A stretch of 64,000 bases of DNA, taken from NCBI GenBank assembly GCA_021821195.1, contig JAKACT010000001.1:682001-746000 (forward strand). The letters run 5' to 3'. The translations under genes and the position numbers were made by a program. A model generated the notes under the pieces. It had not been told where the DNA came from, did no database searches, and saw nothing but the letters and a program-made list of their open reading frames with translations. Origin of the DNA: Pseudomonadota bacterium. Lineage in GTDB: Bacteria > Pseudomonadota > Gammaproteobacteria > Xanthomonadales > Xanthomonadaceae. Of the stretch, positions 26,008 to 38,710 are shown in pieces (the first letter of the stretch is position 1; each line of letters starts with the position of its first letter).

Positions 26008-26032
26008 AAACGCCGGCGCGAGGCCGGCGTTT
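26008..26032. terminator. Bidirectional terminator between DUF3224 and the DPP7-like gene
   Basis: AAACGCCGGC and GCCGGCGTTT form a perfect 10-bp stem around GCGAG. A/T bases at the stem foot serve as the U-tract in either direction. Confidence 0.75.
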
Positions 26033-26052
26033 CCCGTTCCAACTGGTGGCGC

Positions 26053-28227
26053 TTACTTCTTCGGCGCCACGCCCAGTTCCTGCAGCAGCTGCGGCGACGG
26101 CATGACCTCCTGCATGATCCAGCGCATGTAGCGCTGGTCCACCGAGATCATGCGGGTCATCACCGGCTCGAACACCCAGTTGCTGGCAACGGCTTCCTGG
26201 ATGCCGTCGAAGGCCAGGCCGACCAGCTTGCCCTGCGCGTCCAGCACCGGCGAGCCGGAATTGCCGCCGGTGATGTCGAGGTCGGACAGGAAGTTCACCG
26301 GCACCGTACCCAGGCGCTTGTCGGCCAGGCCGCCGTAACGCTTGGCGGCCACCGCGTCGAGCAGCGCCTTCGGGTTGTCGAAGGGATCCTTGCCGGTTTC
26401 CTTGGCCGCCACCTGCTCCAGCAGGGTGAACGGCTGCTGCACGCTGCCGTCCAGCTTGGTGTAGCCCTTGACGGTGCCGAAGGTGATCCGCAGCGACGAG
26501 TTGGCGTCCGGATACACCGCCTCGCCCTTGCTCTTCTTGTAGTCGGCCATCGCCTGCAGGTACAGCGGGCGCGCCTGCAGCGCGGTGCCGTATACCGCCT
26601 TCGACTTCTTTTCCATTTCCATCAGCGTCGGCATCACCGCGACCGCGTACTGGATGGCCGGGTCGGTGCTGGCTTCGAACGCGGCCTTGTCGGCGTTGAG
26701 CCACTTCAGCCGCTCGTCCAGATTGCCCAGCTTGCTGCCGTCCAGGCGCGCCAGCGCCTTGTCGGCGGCGGCCTTGTCGCTGCCGCCCAGCCAGCCGTCC
26801 ACCGCGGCCACATGCTGCGCCGAAGGCAGCGCGACGTAGCGATCCAGCCAGTACTGCTGCAGCTGGCGGTCCATCGCCGGCACGTAGCGGCGCTCCATCT
26901 GCTTGAGGCTGCCCTCGATCACCGGCAGGTCGCGCTGCTGGTAGCCGGACTCGCGCTCGGCATCGGGCTTCTGCTTCTCGATGGCGAGGCGGTACAGGCT
27001 CACCGCGGTGCCCAGCACGCCGCTGCGGTTGAAGCTGCCCAGCACCAGGTCACGCTCCTGCGTCAGCTTGGCGTCTTCCACCAACTTCACCAGCGTCGCG
27101 TGCGCGTCCAGCGCCGGCTTGCCGGCCTCGCCCTGCGCCCGCAGCCAGTTCAGCACTGCCGCTTCCTCATTGCGCTTGAAGCCCAGCACGTCGTTGCGGG
27201 CGAAGCCTTCCAGCTGGCCGTCGAAGTTCTTGCTGGTGTTGTTCCAGCTGGCCATGGTGGCGGCGTACTTCACCGCGATGTCGGGATTGTCCTTGCCTGC
27301 CGCCTCGACCAGCGCGATCTGGTCCTTGAATGCCTTGGAAATGGCCGGATAGCGCCATGCCTGGGTGTTCTCGAACTCCGCCGCCAGCGCGTAGCGGTCG
27401 GTGCGGCCCGGATAGCCCGCCACCATCACGAAGTCGCCCGCGCCCAGCGGCTTGTCGGCGATCTTCAGCCAGTGCTTCGGCTGGTAGGGCACGTTGTCCT
27501 TGCTGAAGGCCGCCGGCTTGCCGTCCTTGCCCACGTAGGCGCGGTAGAACGAGAAGTCGCCGGTATGGCGCGGCCACATCCAGTTGTCGATGTCGCCGCC
27601 GAACTTGCCGACGCTGGCGGGCGGCGCGTAGGCCAGCCGCACGTCCTTGATCTCGAGGTTCTTGAACAGGCGGTAGGTGTTGCCGCCCATGAAGCTGTAG
27701 ACGCGGCAGCGGTAGCCAGCATCGGCCTCGCAGGCGCTGGTGGTCTTCTTCTCGAACGCTTCCAGCGCGTCGGCGCGCGCGACCGGGTCGCTGCCCGCCG
27801 CCGCCATCGCCGCCCTGGCGTCCGCGGTGACGTCGGTGATGTCCTCCAGCACGTAGATGCGCGCATTCGGACCGGCCGAGAGCTCATCGGCCGGGGTGGC
27901 CGGGTTGAAGCCGTCGCGGATCAGGTTCTTCTCGGCGGTGGAATTCAGCTGGATCGCGCCATAGGCGCAGTGGTGGTTGGTCGCCACCAGACCCTGGGGC
28001 GAGACGAAGCTGGCGGTGCAGCCGCCCAGCGACACCACCGCGCCCATCGGGTCGCCGGTGAGGTTGGCCAGCTGCTTCGGGTCCAGCTTCAGGCCGGCCT
28101 TCTTGAGCGGGCCGGCGATTTCCGGCAGCTGCTGCGGCACCCACATGCCTTCGTCGGCATGCACGGCGGCGGCGAAACTGGCGGTGGCCGCGGCGACGGC
28201 CGCGGCGAGGAGGGTCTTGCGCATCAT
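26053..28227 (-). CDS. S46 dipeptidyl-peptidase, DPP7-like
   Basis: The 724-residue precursor has a signal peptide (to about residue 24, AVHADEG). It carries the S46 catalytic triad: His in VATNHHC (about 85-86), Asp in WPRHTGDFSFY and Ser in DITGGNSGSPVLD. The residue equivalent to position 673 of Porphyromonas enzymes, 18 after the catalytic Ser, is Gly (GLAFDGIQEA). Gly marks DPP7, which prefers hydrophobic P1 residues, as against Arg/Ser in DPP11. It releases dipeptides from N-termini in the periplasm. The DPP11-like gene lies 42 bp upstream in the same orientation. Start ATG at 28227 or 28224. Confidence 0.94.
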   Translation of the reverse strand: MMRKTLLAAAVAAATASFAAAVHADEGMWVPQQLPEIAGPLKKAGLKLDPKQLANLTGDPMGAVVSLGGCTASFVSPQGLVATNHHCAYGAIQLNSTAEKNLIRDGFNPATPADELSAGPNARIYVLEDITDVTADARAAMAAAGSDPVARADALEAFEKKTTSACEADAGYRCRVYSFMGGNTYRLFKNLEIKDVRLAYAPPASVGKFGGDIDNWMWPRHTGDFSFYRAYVGKDGKPAAFSKDNVPYQPKHWLKIADKPLGAGDFVMVAGYPGRTDRYALAAEFENTQAWRYPAISKAFKDQIALVEAAGKDNPDIAVKYAATMASWNNTSKNFDGQLEGFARNDVLGFKRNEEAAVLNWLRAQGEAGKPALDAHATLVKLVEDAKLTQERDLVLGSFNRSGVLGTAVSLYRLAIEKQKPDAERESGYQQRDLPVIEGSLKQMERRYVPAMDRQLQQYWLDRYVALPSAQHVAAVDGWLGGSDKAAADKALARLDGSKLGNLDERLKWLNADKAAFEASTDPAIQYAVAVMPTLMEMEKKSKAVYGTALQARPLYLQAMADYKKSKGEAVYPDANSSLRITFGTVKGYTKLDGSVQQPFTLLEQVAAKETGKDPFDNPKALLDAVAAKRYGGLADKRLGTVPVNFLSDLDITGGNSGSPVLDAQGKLVGLAFDGIQEAVASNWVFEPVMTRMISVDQRYMRWIMQEVMPSPQLLQELGVAPKK

Positions 28228-28269
28228 CGTTGTCCTTGGTGTTTGCATCGGGGGAACGCGGGAATCGGT

Positions 28270-30420
28270 TTACTCGGCGGGCAGCTGCATTTCCTGCAGC
28301 AGGTGCGGTGCCGGATAGACCTTGGCCAGCAGCCAACGCAGGTAACGCATGTCGACGTGGATCGCGCGCTTGTAGCGCGGGTCGAACATCCAGCTGGCGC
28401 TGACCGCCTCCCAGTTGCTGTCGAAGTTCAGGCCGATCAGCTTGCCCTGCGCATCCAGCACCGGCGAGCCGGAATTGCCGCCGGTGGTGTCGAGGTTGGT
28501 CATGAAGTCGACGGTCTGGGTCTTCAGCTCCGGGTCGGCGGTGCTGCCGAAATCGCCCTTGGCGATCGCATCCAGCAGCGGCTTGGGCGCATCGAAGGGT
28601 TCGACGCCGGTGTTCTTCTCGACGATGCCTGCCACCGTGGTCAGCGGGCGGTAGTCCATGCCGTCGCGCGGCGACAGCGGGCTGACCTTGCCATAGCTGA
28701 TGCGCAGGGTGGAATTGGCGTCCGGGTAGACCGCCCTGCCCTGCGAATTGCGGTAGGCGATCAGCGCCTGCATATAGGCCGGGCGCAGGCGCAGCAGTTC
28801 GCCGGCGCGCTGCTTGGCTTCCGCTTCCAGACGCAGCAGCGCCGGCTGCAGGGTGGCGGCGGCCTTGAGCAGGGCATCGTCCGATGCAGCCAGCGCGGCG
28901 GCGTCGAGCTTCAGCGCCGCCATACGCGTGGCTTCGTCGCCGAGCTTGGTGCCGGCATACAGCGCGTCGAGCCGCTGCGCGGCCTCGGCTTCGTTGCTGC
29001 CGAACACGGCATCGAACTCGGCCACGCGCTGTCCGGCCGGCAGCGCGAAATAGCGCTTCAGCGCGTAACGCAGGGTGGCCTTTTCCACCTCCGGGTCATA
29101 GCGGCGCTGCAGCTGCTTCAGACCGCCCTCGATCAGCGCCTCGTCGCGCTGCTGGAAGCCGGTTTCGCGCTGCGCATCCGGCTTGCCGCGCTCCAGCGCC
29201 AGCCGCTGCAACGTCACCGCCGAACCCAGCAGGCCGGGGCGCAGGAACGGGAGAATGAAGTCGCGTTCGCGGTTGGCGTCGTCGGCATCCAGTTCCGTCT
29301 GCATCGCGCGGATGCCGGCCAGCTTCGCCTTCGCCCCGGGCTGCTTGCCCAGCCAGACCAGCATCGCCGCCTCGTCCTCGCGCCGCACCCGCACCGCGTC
29401 GCTGCGGCGCAGGCCCTCCAGCTCGCCCTGCGCGCGCTTGAGCGTGTTCTTGTAGCCGGCGACGCTGGAGGCATAGGCCACCTGCTTGGCCTTGCTGCCG
29501 GCGCTGGCCTGCTCGACGGTATCGATCAGGCCGTCGTACATCGCCACCCGGGTGGGCAGCAGCCAGTCGATCTGGCCGGCGAATTCGGAAGCGGTGCGAT
29601 GGCGGAAGGTGCGGCCCGGGTAGCCCGCCACCATCGCGAAATCGCCCGCCTTCACCGGCGCGGTCGATACCGTCAGGTGCGCGGGCGGCGCATAGGGGAC
29701 GTTGTCCTTGCTGTACGCGGCCGGCTTGCCGTCCTTGCCGACGTAGGCGCGGTAGAAGGTGAAATCGCCGGTGTGGCGGGGCCACATGAAATTGTCGATC
29801 TCGTCGCCGTAGTTGCCGATCGCGCGCGGCGGCGCGTAGACGAGGCGGATGTCCTTCAGTTCCAGCTGCTTGATCAGGTAGAAGTCGCTGCCGTAGTACA
29901 TGTCGGCGACGCTGCAGCGATGGCCTGCATCGGCCTCGCACTCGGCGACCGCGGTCTTCTTCGCCGCATCCACGGCATCGTAATAGGCGCGCCCGGTCTT
30001 GCCCTTCGCGCCGGCAAGGATGCGGTCGGTGACCTTGTCGAAGCCCACCGTCACCCAGATCCGCGAGGCCGGGCCGGCCGAAACTTCGTCGGCACGGGTG
30101 GCGGCGATGAAACCGTCCTGGATCAGGTTCTTCTCGGGCGTCGAGTTCAACTGGATCGCGCCCATCGCGCAGTGGTGGTTGGTCACCACCAGCCCTTCCG
30201 GCGAGACGAAGCTGGCGGTGCAGCCGCCCAGCGACACCACCGCGGACAGCGGCGGCTTGGTCACATCGGCCAGCTGGGCGGGGTCGCCCTTGAAACCGGC
30301 GGCCTGCAGCTGGGCGGCCAGCTGCGGCAGCTGCGACGGCATCCACATGCCTTCGTCGGCGTGGGCCGCGCCGCCGGCAAGGGTCATCGCCAGGGCGACG
30401 GTCAGGGTGCGTTTGCGCAT
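28270..30420 (-). CDS. S46 dipeptidyl-peptidase, DPP11-like
   Basis: The 716-residue precursor has a signal peptide (cleavage near GAAHADEG). The triad is His in VVTNHHC, Asp in WPRHTGDFTFY and Ser in DTTGGNSGSPVLD. At the specificity position 18 residues past the catalytic Ser it has Ser (GLNFDSNWEA). Ser, like Arg, at this site is reported for DPP11, which cleaves after Asp or Glu. The overall sequence is a clear paralogue of the downstream DPP7-like gene. Together they would cover acidic and hydrophobic dipeptide release in the periplasm. It is probably the first gene of a two-gene operon. Confidence 0.94.
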   Translation of the reverse strand: MRKRTLTVALAMTLAGGAAHADEGMWMPSQLPQLAAQLQAAGFKGDPAQLADVTKPPLSAVVSLGGCTASFVSPEGLVVTNHHCAMGAIQLNSTPEKNLIQDGFIAATRADEVSAGPASRIWVTVGFDKVTDRILAGAKGKTGRAYYDAVDAAKKTAVAECEADAGHRCSVADMYYGSDFYLIKQLELKDIRLVYAPPRAIGNYGDEIDNFMWPRHTGDFTFYRAYVGKDGKPAAYSKDNVPYAPPAHLTVSTAPVKAGDFAMVAGYPGRTFRHRTASEFAGQIDWLLPTRVAMYDGLIDTVEQASAGSKAKQVAYASSVAGYKNTLKRAQGELEGLRRSDAVRVRREDEAAMLVWLGKQPGAKAKLAGIRAMQTELDADDANRERDFILPFLRPGLLGSAVTLQRLALERGKPDAQRETGFQQRDEALIEGGLKQLQRRYDPEVEKATLRYALKRYFALPAGQRVAEFDAVFGSNEAEAAQRLDALYAGTKLGDEATRMAALKLDAAALAASDDALLKAAATLQPALLRLEAEAKQRAGELLRLRPAYMQALIAYRNSQGRAVYPDANSTLRISYGKVSPLSPRDGMDYRPLTTVAGIVEKNTGVEPFDAPKPLLDAIAKGDFGSTADPELKTQTVDFMTNLDTTGGNSGSPVLDAQGKLIGLNFDSNWEAVSASWMFDPRYKRAIHVDMRYLRWLLAKVYPAPHLLQEMQLPAE

Positions 30421-30567
30421 GGTCGTGGCTCCGGAACGGCAAACCCGTATTAGACCATCCCCGCCCGGCGCCGGCCCGTGACCTTGGTCAGGCCGGCCAT
30501 GGACGGGAACGGCGGTAAAATGGCGGTCTTATCCCGACCGGTCATGGACATGACGCAAGCGAACACG

Positions 30568-31590
30568 ATGCGGGCGCTGGTCAAGCGCGAAGCCGCCAAG
30601 GGCATCTGGATGGAACAGGTGCCGGTGCCGGTGCCGGGCCCGAACGAGGTCCTGGTCAAGCTGGAGAAGACCGCCATCTGCGGGACCGACCTGCACATCT
30701 ATCTGTGGGACGACTGGAGCCAGCGCACCATCCAGCCGGGGCTGACCATCGGCCACGAGTTCGTCGGCCGCATCGCCCAGCTCGGGTCGGCGGTCACCGG
30801 TTACGAAGTCGGCCAGCGCGTCTCGGCCGAGGGCCACATCGTGTGCGGCCACTGCCGCAACTGCCGCGGCGGCCGCCCGCACCTGTGCCCGAACACGGTG
30901 GGCATCGGCGTGAACCGCAACGGCGCCTTCGCCGAATACATGACCATGCCGGCCAGCAACCTGTGGCCGATCCCCGACCAGATCCCCTCCGAGCTGGCCG
31001 CGTTCTTCGACCCCTACGGCAACGCCGCGCACTGCGCGCTGGAATTCGACGTGATCGGCGAGGACGTGCTGATCACCGGCGCCGGCCCGATCGGAATCAT
31101 CGCCGCGGGCATCTGCAAGCACATCGGCGCACGCAACGTCGTGGTCACCGACGTCAACGACTACCGTCTGAAGCTGGCCGCCGACATGGGCGCCACCCGG
31201 GTGGTCAACGTCGCCAACACCTCGCTCAAGGACGTGATGGCCGACCTGCACATGGAAGGCTTCGACGTCGGGCTGGAGATGAGCGGCAATCCGCGCGCCT
31301 TCAACGACATGCTCGACTGCATGTACCACGGCGGCAAGATCGCGATGCTCGGCATCATGCCCAAGGGCGCCGGCTGCGACTGGGACAAGATCATCTTCAA
31401 GGGCCTCACCGTGCAGGGCATCTACGGCCGCAAGATGTACGAGACTTGGTACAAGATGACCCAGCTGGTGCTGTCCGGCTTCCCGCTGGGCAAGGTACTG
31501 ACCCACCAGCTCCCGGTGGAGGACTTCCAGAAGGGTTTCGACCTGATGGAAGCGGGCAAGGCCGGCAAGGTGGTGCTGAGCTGGTACTGA
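30568..31590 (+). CDS. tdh: L-threonine 3-dehydrogenase
   Basis: The 340-residue zinc-dependent medium-chain dehydrogenase oxidises L-threonine to 2-amino-3-ketobutyrate using NAD+. The catalytic zinc site starts at [15 protein letters not shown] with GHEFVG. The structural zinc ligands are the four Cys in [17 protein letters not shown], and the NAD loop is [14 protein letters not shown]. Starts at 30544 or 30550 would add 6-8 residues (MDMTQANT), and Shine-Dalgarno is weak for all. The start at 30568 aligns with the E. coli N-terminus. Its partner kbl lies 0.9 kb downstream, separated by an opposite-strand porin gene. Confidence 0.95.
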   Translation: MRALVKREAAKGIWMEQVPVPVPGPNEVLVKLEKTAICGTDLHIYLWDDWSQRTIQPGLTIGHEFVGRIAQLGSAVTGYEVGQRVSAEGHIVCGHCRNCRGGRPHLCPNTVGIGVNRNGAFAEYMTMPASNLWPIPDQIPSELAAFFDPYGNAAHCALEFDVIGEDVLITGAGPIGIIAAGICKHIGARNVVVTDVNDYRLKLAADMGATRVVNVANTSLKDVMADLHMEGFDVGLEMSGNPRAFNDMLDCMYHGGKIAMLGIMPKGAGCDWDKIIFKGLTVQGIYGRKMYETWYKMTQLVLSGFPLGKVLTHQLPVEDFQKGFDLMEAGKAGKVVLSWY

Positions 31591-31609
31591 GGCGCGCATC
31601 GCCCCACGA

Positions 31610-31635
31610 AAAAAGGCGCCTCGCGGCGCCTTTTT
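31610..31635. terminator. Rho-independent terminator of tdh and the TorF-like gene
   Basis: AAAAAGGCGCC and GGCGCCTTTTT pair around TCGC. A GC-rich stem with A and T runs on the two sides is an intrinsic terminator that works in both directions, located between convergent genes. Confidence 0.88.
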
Positions 31636-31654
31636 CCTTTTGCAGGCCGCTGCG

Positions 31655-32359
31655 TCAGCGCGCGAACTTCACCGCCAGCATCAGGCGGTCATCGGCCAGT
31701 CGGCCGAAGTTCTCGTGCCCCGGATGGTCGACCCCGTAGTAGCCCAGCGAAACATCGGCAGGACCGAAACTGCGGCTGATGGCCAAGCCCCAGTCGGTGC
31801 AGTCCTTCGCCACGCCACTGTCGGCGAACACGCTGCGGCCCACGTTGGCGGACAGGGTGAGGTCGTTCGGCAGCGCCCAGTCGTGGGCCAGGCCGTAGTA
31901 CCAGCCGGCGGTGTCGCTGCCCCAGACATCATTCGTATAGCCGACGGTCAGCGCCCAGTTTTCGGCGATGGTCGCAGTGGTGATCAGCTCGTTGTAGGCC
32001 AGCTCACTGGCACCCGGGTAGGTGTAACGATTGAGCGCGATGTCGAGGTTGACCTTGTCGGTGGCGTCGAAACCGTAGCCAACGAAGTAATCCACTTCGA
32101 CGCTCGGGCTGTCTTCGCCGAAGTCCACGCCGGAGGCGAAGCTACCCACGTACAGGCCGGAGGCCGAGGTCCAGGTCACGGTACCCTGCACGGTCGCCTT
32201 TTCATCGGTCTGCGAGGCCCCGCGGAACAGGTAATCGGACACCGCGCTGACTTCCCAGCTGATGGACGAAGCGGGCGCATCGCCATCGCCCGCGCTGGCG
32301 GCGAAGGGCGCGGACAGCAGCAACAGGGCGATGGCGAGCGGGCGGCGGAATAGGGTCAT
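31655..32359 (-). CDS. TorF-family putative porin
   Basis: The 234-residue precursor has a signal peptide (cleavage near AASAGDG). The rest is alternating beta-strand sequence beginning WEVSAVSDYLFRGASQTDEKATVQGTVTW, the hallmark of the TorF/gcw_chp family, with VDYFVGYGF and a C-terminal barrel strand LMLAVKFAR. These are small outer-membrane barrels of unclear substrate. The Shine-Dalgarno is poor at the ATG (32359). It diverges from kbl across a 154-bp spacer. Confidence 0.88.
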   Translation of the reverse strand: MTLFRRPLAIALLLLSAPFAASAGDGDAPASSISWEVSAVSDYLFRGASQTDEKATVQGTVTWTSASGLYVGSFASGVDFGEDSPSVEVDYFVGYGFDATDKVNLDIALNRYTYPGASELAYNELITTATIAENWALTVGYTNDVWGSDTAGWYYGLAHDWALPNDLTLSANVGRSVFADSGVAKDCTDWGLAISRSFGPADVSLGYYGVDHPGHENFGRLADDRLMLAVKFAR

Positions 32360-32513
32360 GGGAGGCTCTGCAGTGGGCCGTTGGGCGGGATTACGACATT
32401 TTAACATTCGATTTCCAGTGCGAAGGACGTGCCGGTCGTAGCCGCTGCACCGGAAGCAATAACGGCCGCCGGCTAGAATCTGTAACCCTGCCCTTACCCG
32501 CAACGACCACGCC

Positions 32514-33719
<1,206 letters not shown>

Positions 33720-33722
33720 GGC

Positions 33723-34442
33723 TCAGTCGCCGCCGAGCGCGGCGATTTCCCCGGGGCCCAGTTCGCGCCACTGGCCCTTCGGCAGTTCGCCAAGGGCCAG
33801 CGGCCCGATCGCTACCCGCACCAGCCGCAGCACGCCGATGTCCAAGGCTGCCAGCAGGCGGCGGATCTGGCGGTTGCGGCCCTCGTCCAGTACGACCTCC
33901 AGCCATGCGTGCTTGCCACCGGCGCGCAGCAGCGCGGCAGATGCGGCATGCAACCATTCGCCGTCCACCGCCACCCCTGACTGCAGCGCCGACAGCGTTG
34001 CCGCACCGGGGATGCAGTCCACCTGGACGTGATAGGTCTTGTTCGGGCCGCGCGCCGGGTCGGTGATGCCGGCCGCCCAGCGCGGGTCGCTGGAGAACAG
34101 CAGCAGGCCTTCGCTGGCCTTGTCGAGGCGGCCCACCGGTGCGATCCAGCCGAGGCCTGCACCGTCGAAGCAGCGGTACACGGTGTCGCGGCCACGCTCG
34201 TCGCTGGCCGTGGTGACCAGCCCTCGGGGCTTGTTGAGCATCAGGTAGCGCGGCGCGCCCTGTTCCGGCGCGGCGCCATCGATGTCGATGCGCGCCTGCC
34301 CTAGGTCAGCCGGGTGTTCGGGATCGCGCACCACGCGCCCGTCGAGGCGCACGCGGCCATCGCGGATGAGCCGTTCGGCTTGGCTGCGCGAACACAGCCC
34401 GCGCTTGGACAGCACCCTTGCCAGCCCGTGGCGCACGCCCAT
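33723..34442 (-). CDS. RsuA/RluB-family pseudouridine synthase
   Basis: The 239-residue protein has an N-terminal S4 RNA-binding domain (LARVLSKRGLCSRSQAERLIRDGRVRLDG). The catalytic domain follows with LMLNKPRGLVTT, and the catalytic Asp is in VGRLDKASEGLLLFSSD (about residue 105). LDEGRNRQIRRLLAALD is at about 190. The family isomerises uridine in rRNA. RsuA, RluB, RluE and RluF cannot be told apart safely; the size with an S4 domain suits RsuA or RluF-like forms. A short secreted protein gene lies 15 bp upstream, possibly cotranscribed. Confidence 0.92.
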   Translation of the reverse strand: MGVRHGLARVLSKRGLCSRSQAERLIRDGRVRLDGRVVRDPEHPADLGQARIDIDGAAPEQGAPRYLMLNKPRGLVTTASDERGRDTVYRCFDGAGLGWIAPVGRLDKASEGLLLFSSDPRWAAGITDPARGPNKTYHVQVDCIPGAATLSALQSGVAVDGEWLHAASAALLRAGGKHAWLEVVLDEGRNRQIRRLLAALDIGVLRLVRVAIGPLALGELPKGQWRELGPGEIAALGGD

Positions 34443-34457
34443 GCGCGGCAGGGGCCG

Positions 34458-34955
34458 TCAATTGACCGACTTGGTCTCCGCCGCGGGCACGGTTTCGGGC
34501 GCAGCGGCTTCCGCAGCATCCTTGCGCCCGACCACGCGCACGCCCCGCGACTTCATCCACGCGTCGAACTCGTCCGCGGTCATGCGCTTGCCGTTCTGGG
34601 TCATGTTGAAACGCCACGGCGTGTTGTCGAACGCGGTCTGCGGCTTGTAGGCGGCCGGGTCGATGCCCGCGGCACCCGGCGCGGCCGACTTCGCCATCGC
34701 ACGGCAACCATCGACGCGGATTCGCGCCAGCACGTTGTCCACCGACAGCGCCTCGTCGAATGACTGCGCCAGCACCCCACTGGCACCACCCAGCTGGGTG
34801 ATGGCCGGGGCGAACTCGGTGGCGACGGCGGAAATCACGGTCGGGCGGACCGGCACGGCCGAGACGACGCTGGTCGCGCACACGTCGCCGCCCGCCTGCG
34901 CAAACCCCGGAACGGCAAGCAAGGACAGCACACAGGCGCGGAACATGGACGACAT
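34458..34955 (-). CDS. Secreted protein of unknown function
   Basis: The 165-residue precursor has a signal peptide (hydrophobic segment to about residue 20, FAQAGGD). The mature part contains two Cys (DVCATS, VDGCRAMAKS) and a striking C-terminal block, NTPWRFNMTQNGKRMTADEF followed by DAWMKSRGVRVV. I do not recognise a domain. The block looks conserved in sequence character (aromatic and charged), and a short Ala/Glu/Thr tail follows. The start at 34955 has GGGGAG 5-6 nt upstream; an internal ATG at 34946 is less favoured. It lies upstream of the pseudouridine synthase and downstream of an OmpA-family gene. Confidence 0.75.
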   Translation of the reverse strand: MSSMFRACVLSLLAVPGFAQAGGDVCATSVVSAVPVRPTVISAVATEFAPAITQLGGASGVLAQSFDEALSVDNVLARIRVDGCRAMAKSAAPGAAGIDPAAYKPQTAFDNTPWRFNMTQNGKRMTADEFDAWMKSRGVRVVGRKDAAEAAAPETVPAAETKSVN

Positions 34956-35035
34956 GGCAACTCAACTCCCCGACGGACCGCGACAGTGTAGGCGCTGGCT
35001 GCGCCACACCGCAATTCAACGCAACCCGCGCCTCT

Positions 35036-35070
35036 AAAAAAAACGAAGCCCGGCACTGGGCCGGGCTTCG
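35036..35070 (-). terminator. Intrinsic terminator of the ompA-family gene
   Basis: CGAAGCCCGGC and GCCGGGCTTCG form an 11-bp stem around a 5-nt loop. On the minus strand it is followed by eight consecutive T residues (35036-35043). It is the strongest classical terminator in the window, 25 bp after the ompA-family stop. Confidence 0.92.
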
Positions 35071-35094
35071 CTACCTCACGAACGACAGCCGGGA

Positions 35095-36174
35095 TTACAG
35101 GCTGTTCAGCTCGGTGCGGCGGTTGGTCTCGCTCTTGCAGCCCGGCAGGGCCTGGCCCTTGTCTTCCAGCGGACGGCTCTCGCCGTAACCGGTCGGACCG
35201 GTCATGCGGCCGGCATCCACGCCGTTGCTGGTCAGGTAGTCATAGACCGCCTTCGCGCGACGCTCGGACAGGCTCTGGTTGTAGGCGTCGGTACCGCACT
35301 GGTCGGTGTGGCCGGCGACTTCAACCTTCAGCTCCGGATAGCGCTTCAGGATCTCGACGGCCTCGTTGAGGATCGCCACTGCGTCGGAGCGCAGGGTCGA
35401 CTTGTCGAAATCGAAGTTCACGCCCTTCAGGTCGATCGAAACCGGCACCGGGCAGCCGTCCGGACCGATGGTCTGGCCAGCCTGCGAACCCGGGCACTTG
35501 TCGTTGCAGTTGTTGACGCCGTCGCCGTCGTCATCCATGTCGGCGCAGGTCTGCTGCGGCGCCGGGGCCGGGGCAATCGCGGCAACCGGCTCCGGGCCGA
35601 GGGCGATGGTCAGGCCGACCGAAGCCAGCAGGTCGGTGAACTGATCCTGCTGCTCGCCGATACGGGCCTGCTGGTCGTCGAAGTCGACGCGGGTGCCCAC
35701 TTCGGTACGCACGTTCACGCGACCGAAATCACCCTGCAGGCCGACGCCGAGGTTGACCGCCAGGTTGGAATCCTTGTGGTCCGCCGGCGAAGTCGGCAGG
35801 GTGGTCACGAATTCTTCCTCGTGACGCTGCCAGCCCAGGCCGCCGCGCAGGTAGGGCCACCACTTGGAGTCGGCGTTGCGGAAGTGGTAACGACCGTCCA
35901 GGGAGACGCCGTACTGGCTCCACCACAGGTTCGGATTGATGGACTTCTCGGGATTCTGGTAGTTCAGCTCGGTTTCCAGCGAGAAGCGCTGGGTGAGGAA
36001 CTTGCCGAAGCCGATGGTGCCGAAGAGCGCGTCTTCAGTGCCACGATCCGAGTCCTGGAAATTGATACCGGTCGAACCGGAAACGTACCAGCGATCGTCG
36101 AACTCCTGGGCAGACGCAGCCTGCGCCAGACCCAGACCACCCAGGAGGGCGGCGCAGAGGAGTTTCTTGTTCAT
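35095..36174 (-). CDS. OmpA-family outer-membrane porin with calcium-type repeat linker
   Basis: The 359-residue precursor has a signal peptide (cleavage near ASAQEF). An eight-stranded OmpA-like barrel covers about residues 25-190 (starting WYVSGSTGINFQDSD), followed by a Pro/Ala linker and a short thrombospondin type 3-like Asp repeat (DMDDDGDGVNNCNDKCPGS). The C-terminal OmpA peptidoglycan-binding domain contains VNFDFDKSTLRSDAV, VAGHTDQCGTDAYNQSLSERRAKAV and RMTGPTGYGES. It anchors the outer membrane to peptidoglycan. An AAGGAG lies at ideal distance from the ATG. A classical terminator follows, so it is probably monocistronic and abundant. Confidence 0.94.
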   Translation of the reverse strand: MNKKLLCAALLGGLGLAQAASAQEFDDRWYVSGSTGINFQDSDRGTEDALFGTIGFGKFLTQRFSLETELNYQNPEKSINPNLWWSQYGVSLDGRYHFRNADSKWWPYLRGGLGWQRHEEEFVTTLPTSPADHKDSNLAVNLGVGLQGDFGRVNVRTEVGTRVDFDDQQARIGEQQDQFTDLLASVGLTIALGPEPVAAIAPAPAPQQTCADMDDDGDGVNNCNDKCPGSQAGQTIGPDGCPVPVSIDLKGVNFDFDKSTLRSDAVAILNEAVEILKRYPELKVEVAGHTDQCGTDAYNQSLSERRAKAVYDYLTSNGVDAGRMTGPTGYGESRPLEDKGQALPGCKSETNRRTELNSL

Positions 36175-36324
36175 GTTCAGCTCCTTGATTCAGTGAAAGA
36201 AACCGTGACGCAGGTTTTAAAGCGCTTGCTCCAGACGGCAGTTCCGGCGCTTGGCGCACGTTACAGCCGGGCACGTGAAAGCCACGTTAACACTAACATA
36301 ACGGATAAATGCCTGCAAAGTTGA

Positions 36325-38409
<2,085 letters not shown>

Positions 38410-38710
38410 GGCCGGCCGGCGACGGACAAAACCGCCCGTGAAATCCCGATCCCGTCACAGATCCGACATCCCCCATTCAGCCAACGTTCGGGAATCAACC
38501 CCTACCTTGCGCCAACTTTTGGCCTGACCCACCGCCCATTCGCGTGATTGTCAGGTACACCGGCACGCCGGCCGAACCCATAACGGGACGGCGCGCCCGG
38601 GCAAAGGCCGCCATAGAGCAGCCGCCCTCCCCAGTACGCCATGACGCAGGCGTGCGGCATCCGCAACACACGATGCCTGCCCTGCGCCGCAACGGAGCAA
38701 GGAGTCCGAC
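38410..38710. other. Intergenic region between fadH and the cell-wall hydrolase gene
   Basis: These 301 bases have no frame with convincing coding character, no tRNA-like fold and no strong terminator. A GGCCGGCCGG stretch follows the fadH stop. The only clear signal is the AAGGAG ribosome binding site at its right end. A promoter for the hydrolase gene is expected here but not recognised. Confidence 0.5.

Noticed and set aside
26812-30453. A 1213-codon open frame on the plus strand
   Set aside because: It is exactly antisense to the two S46 peptidases, has Arg/Gln/His-rich unstructured sequence and arises from GC-rich third positions.
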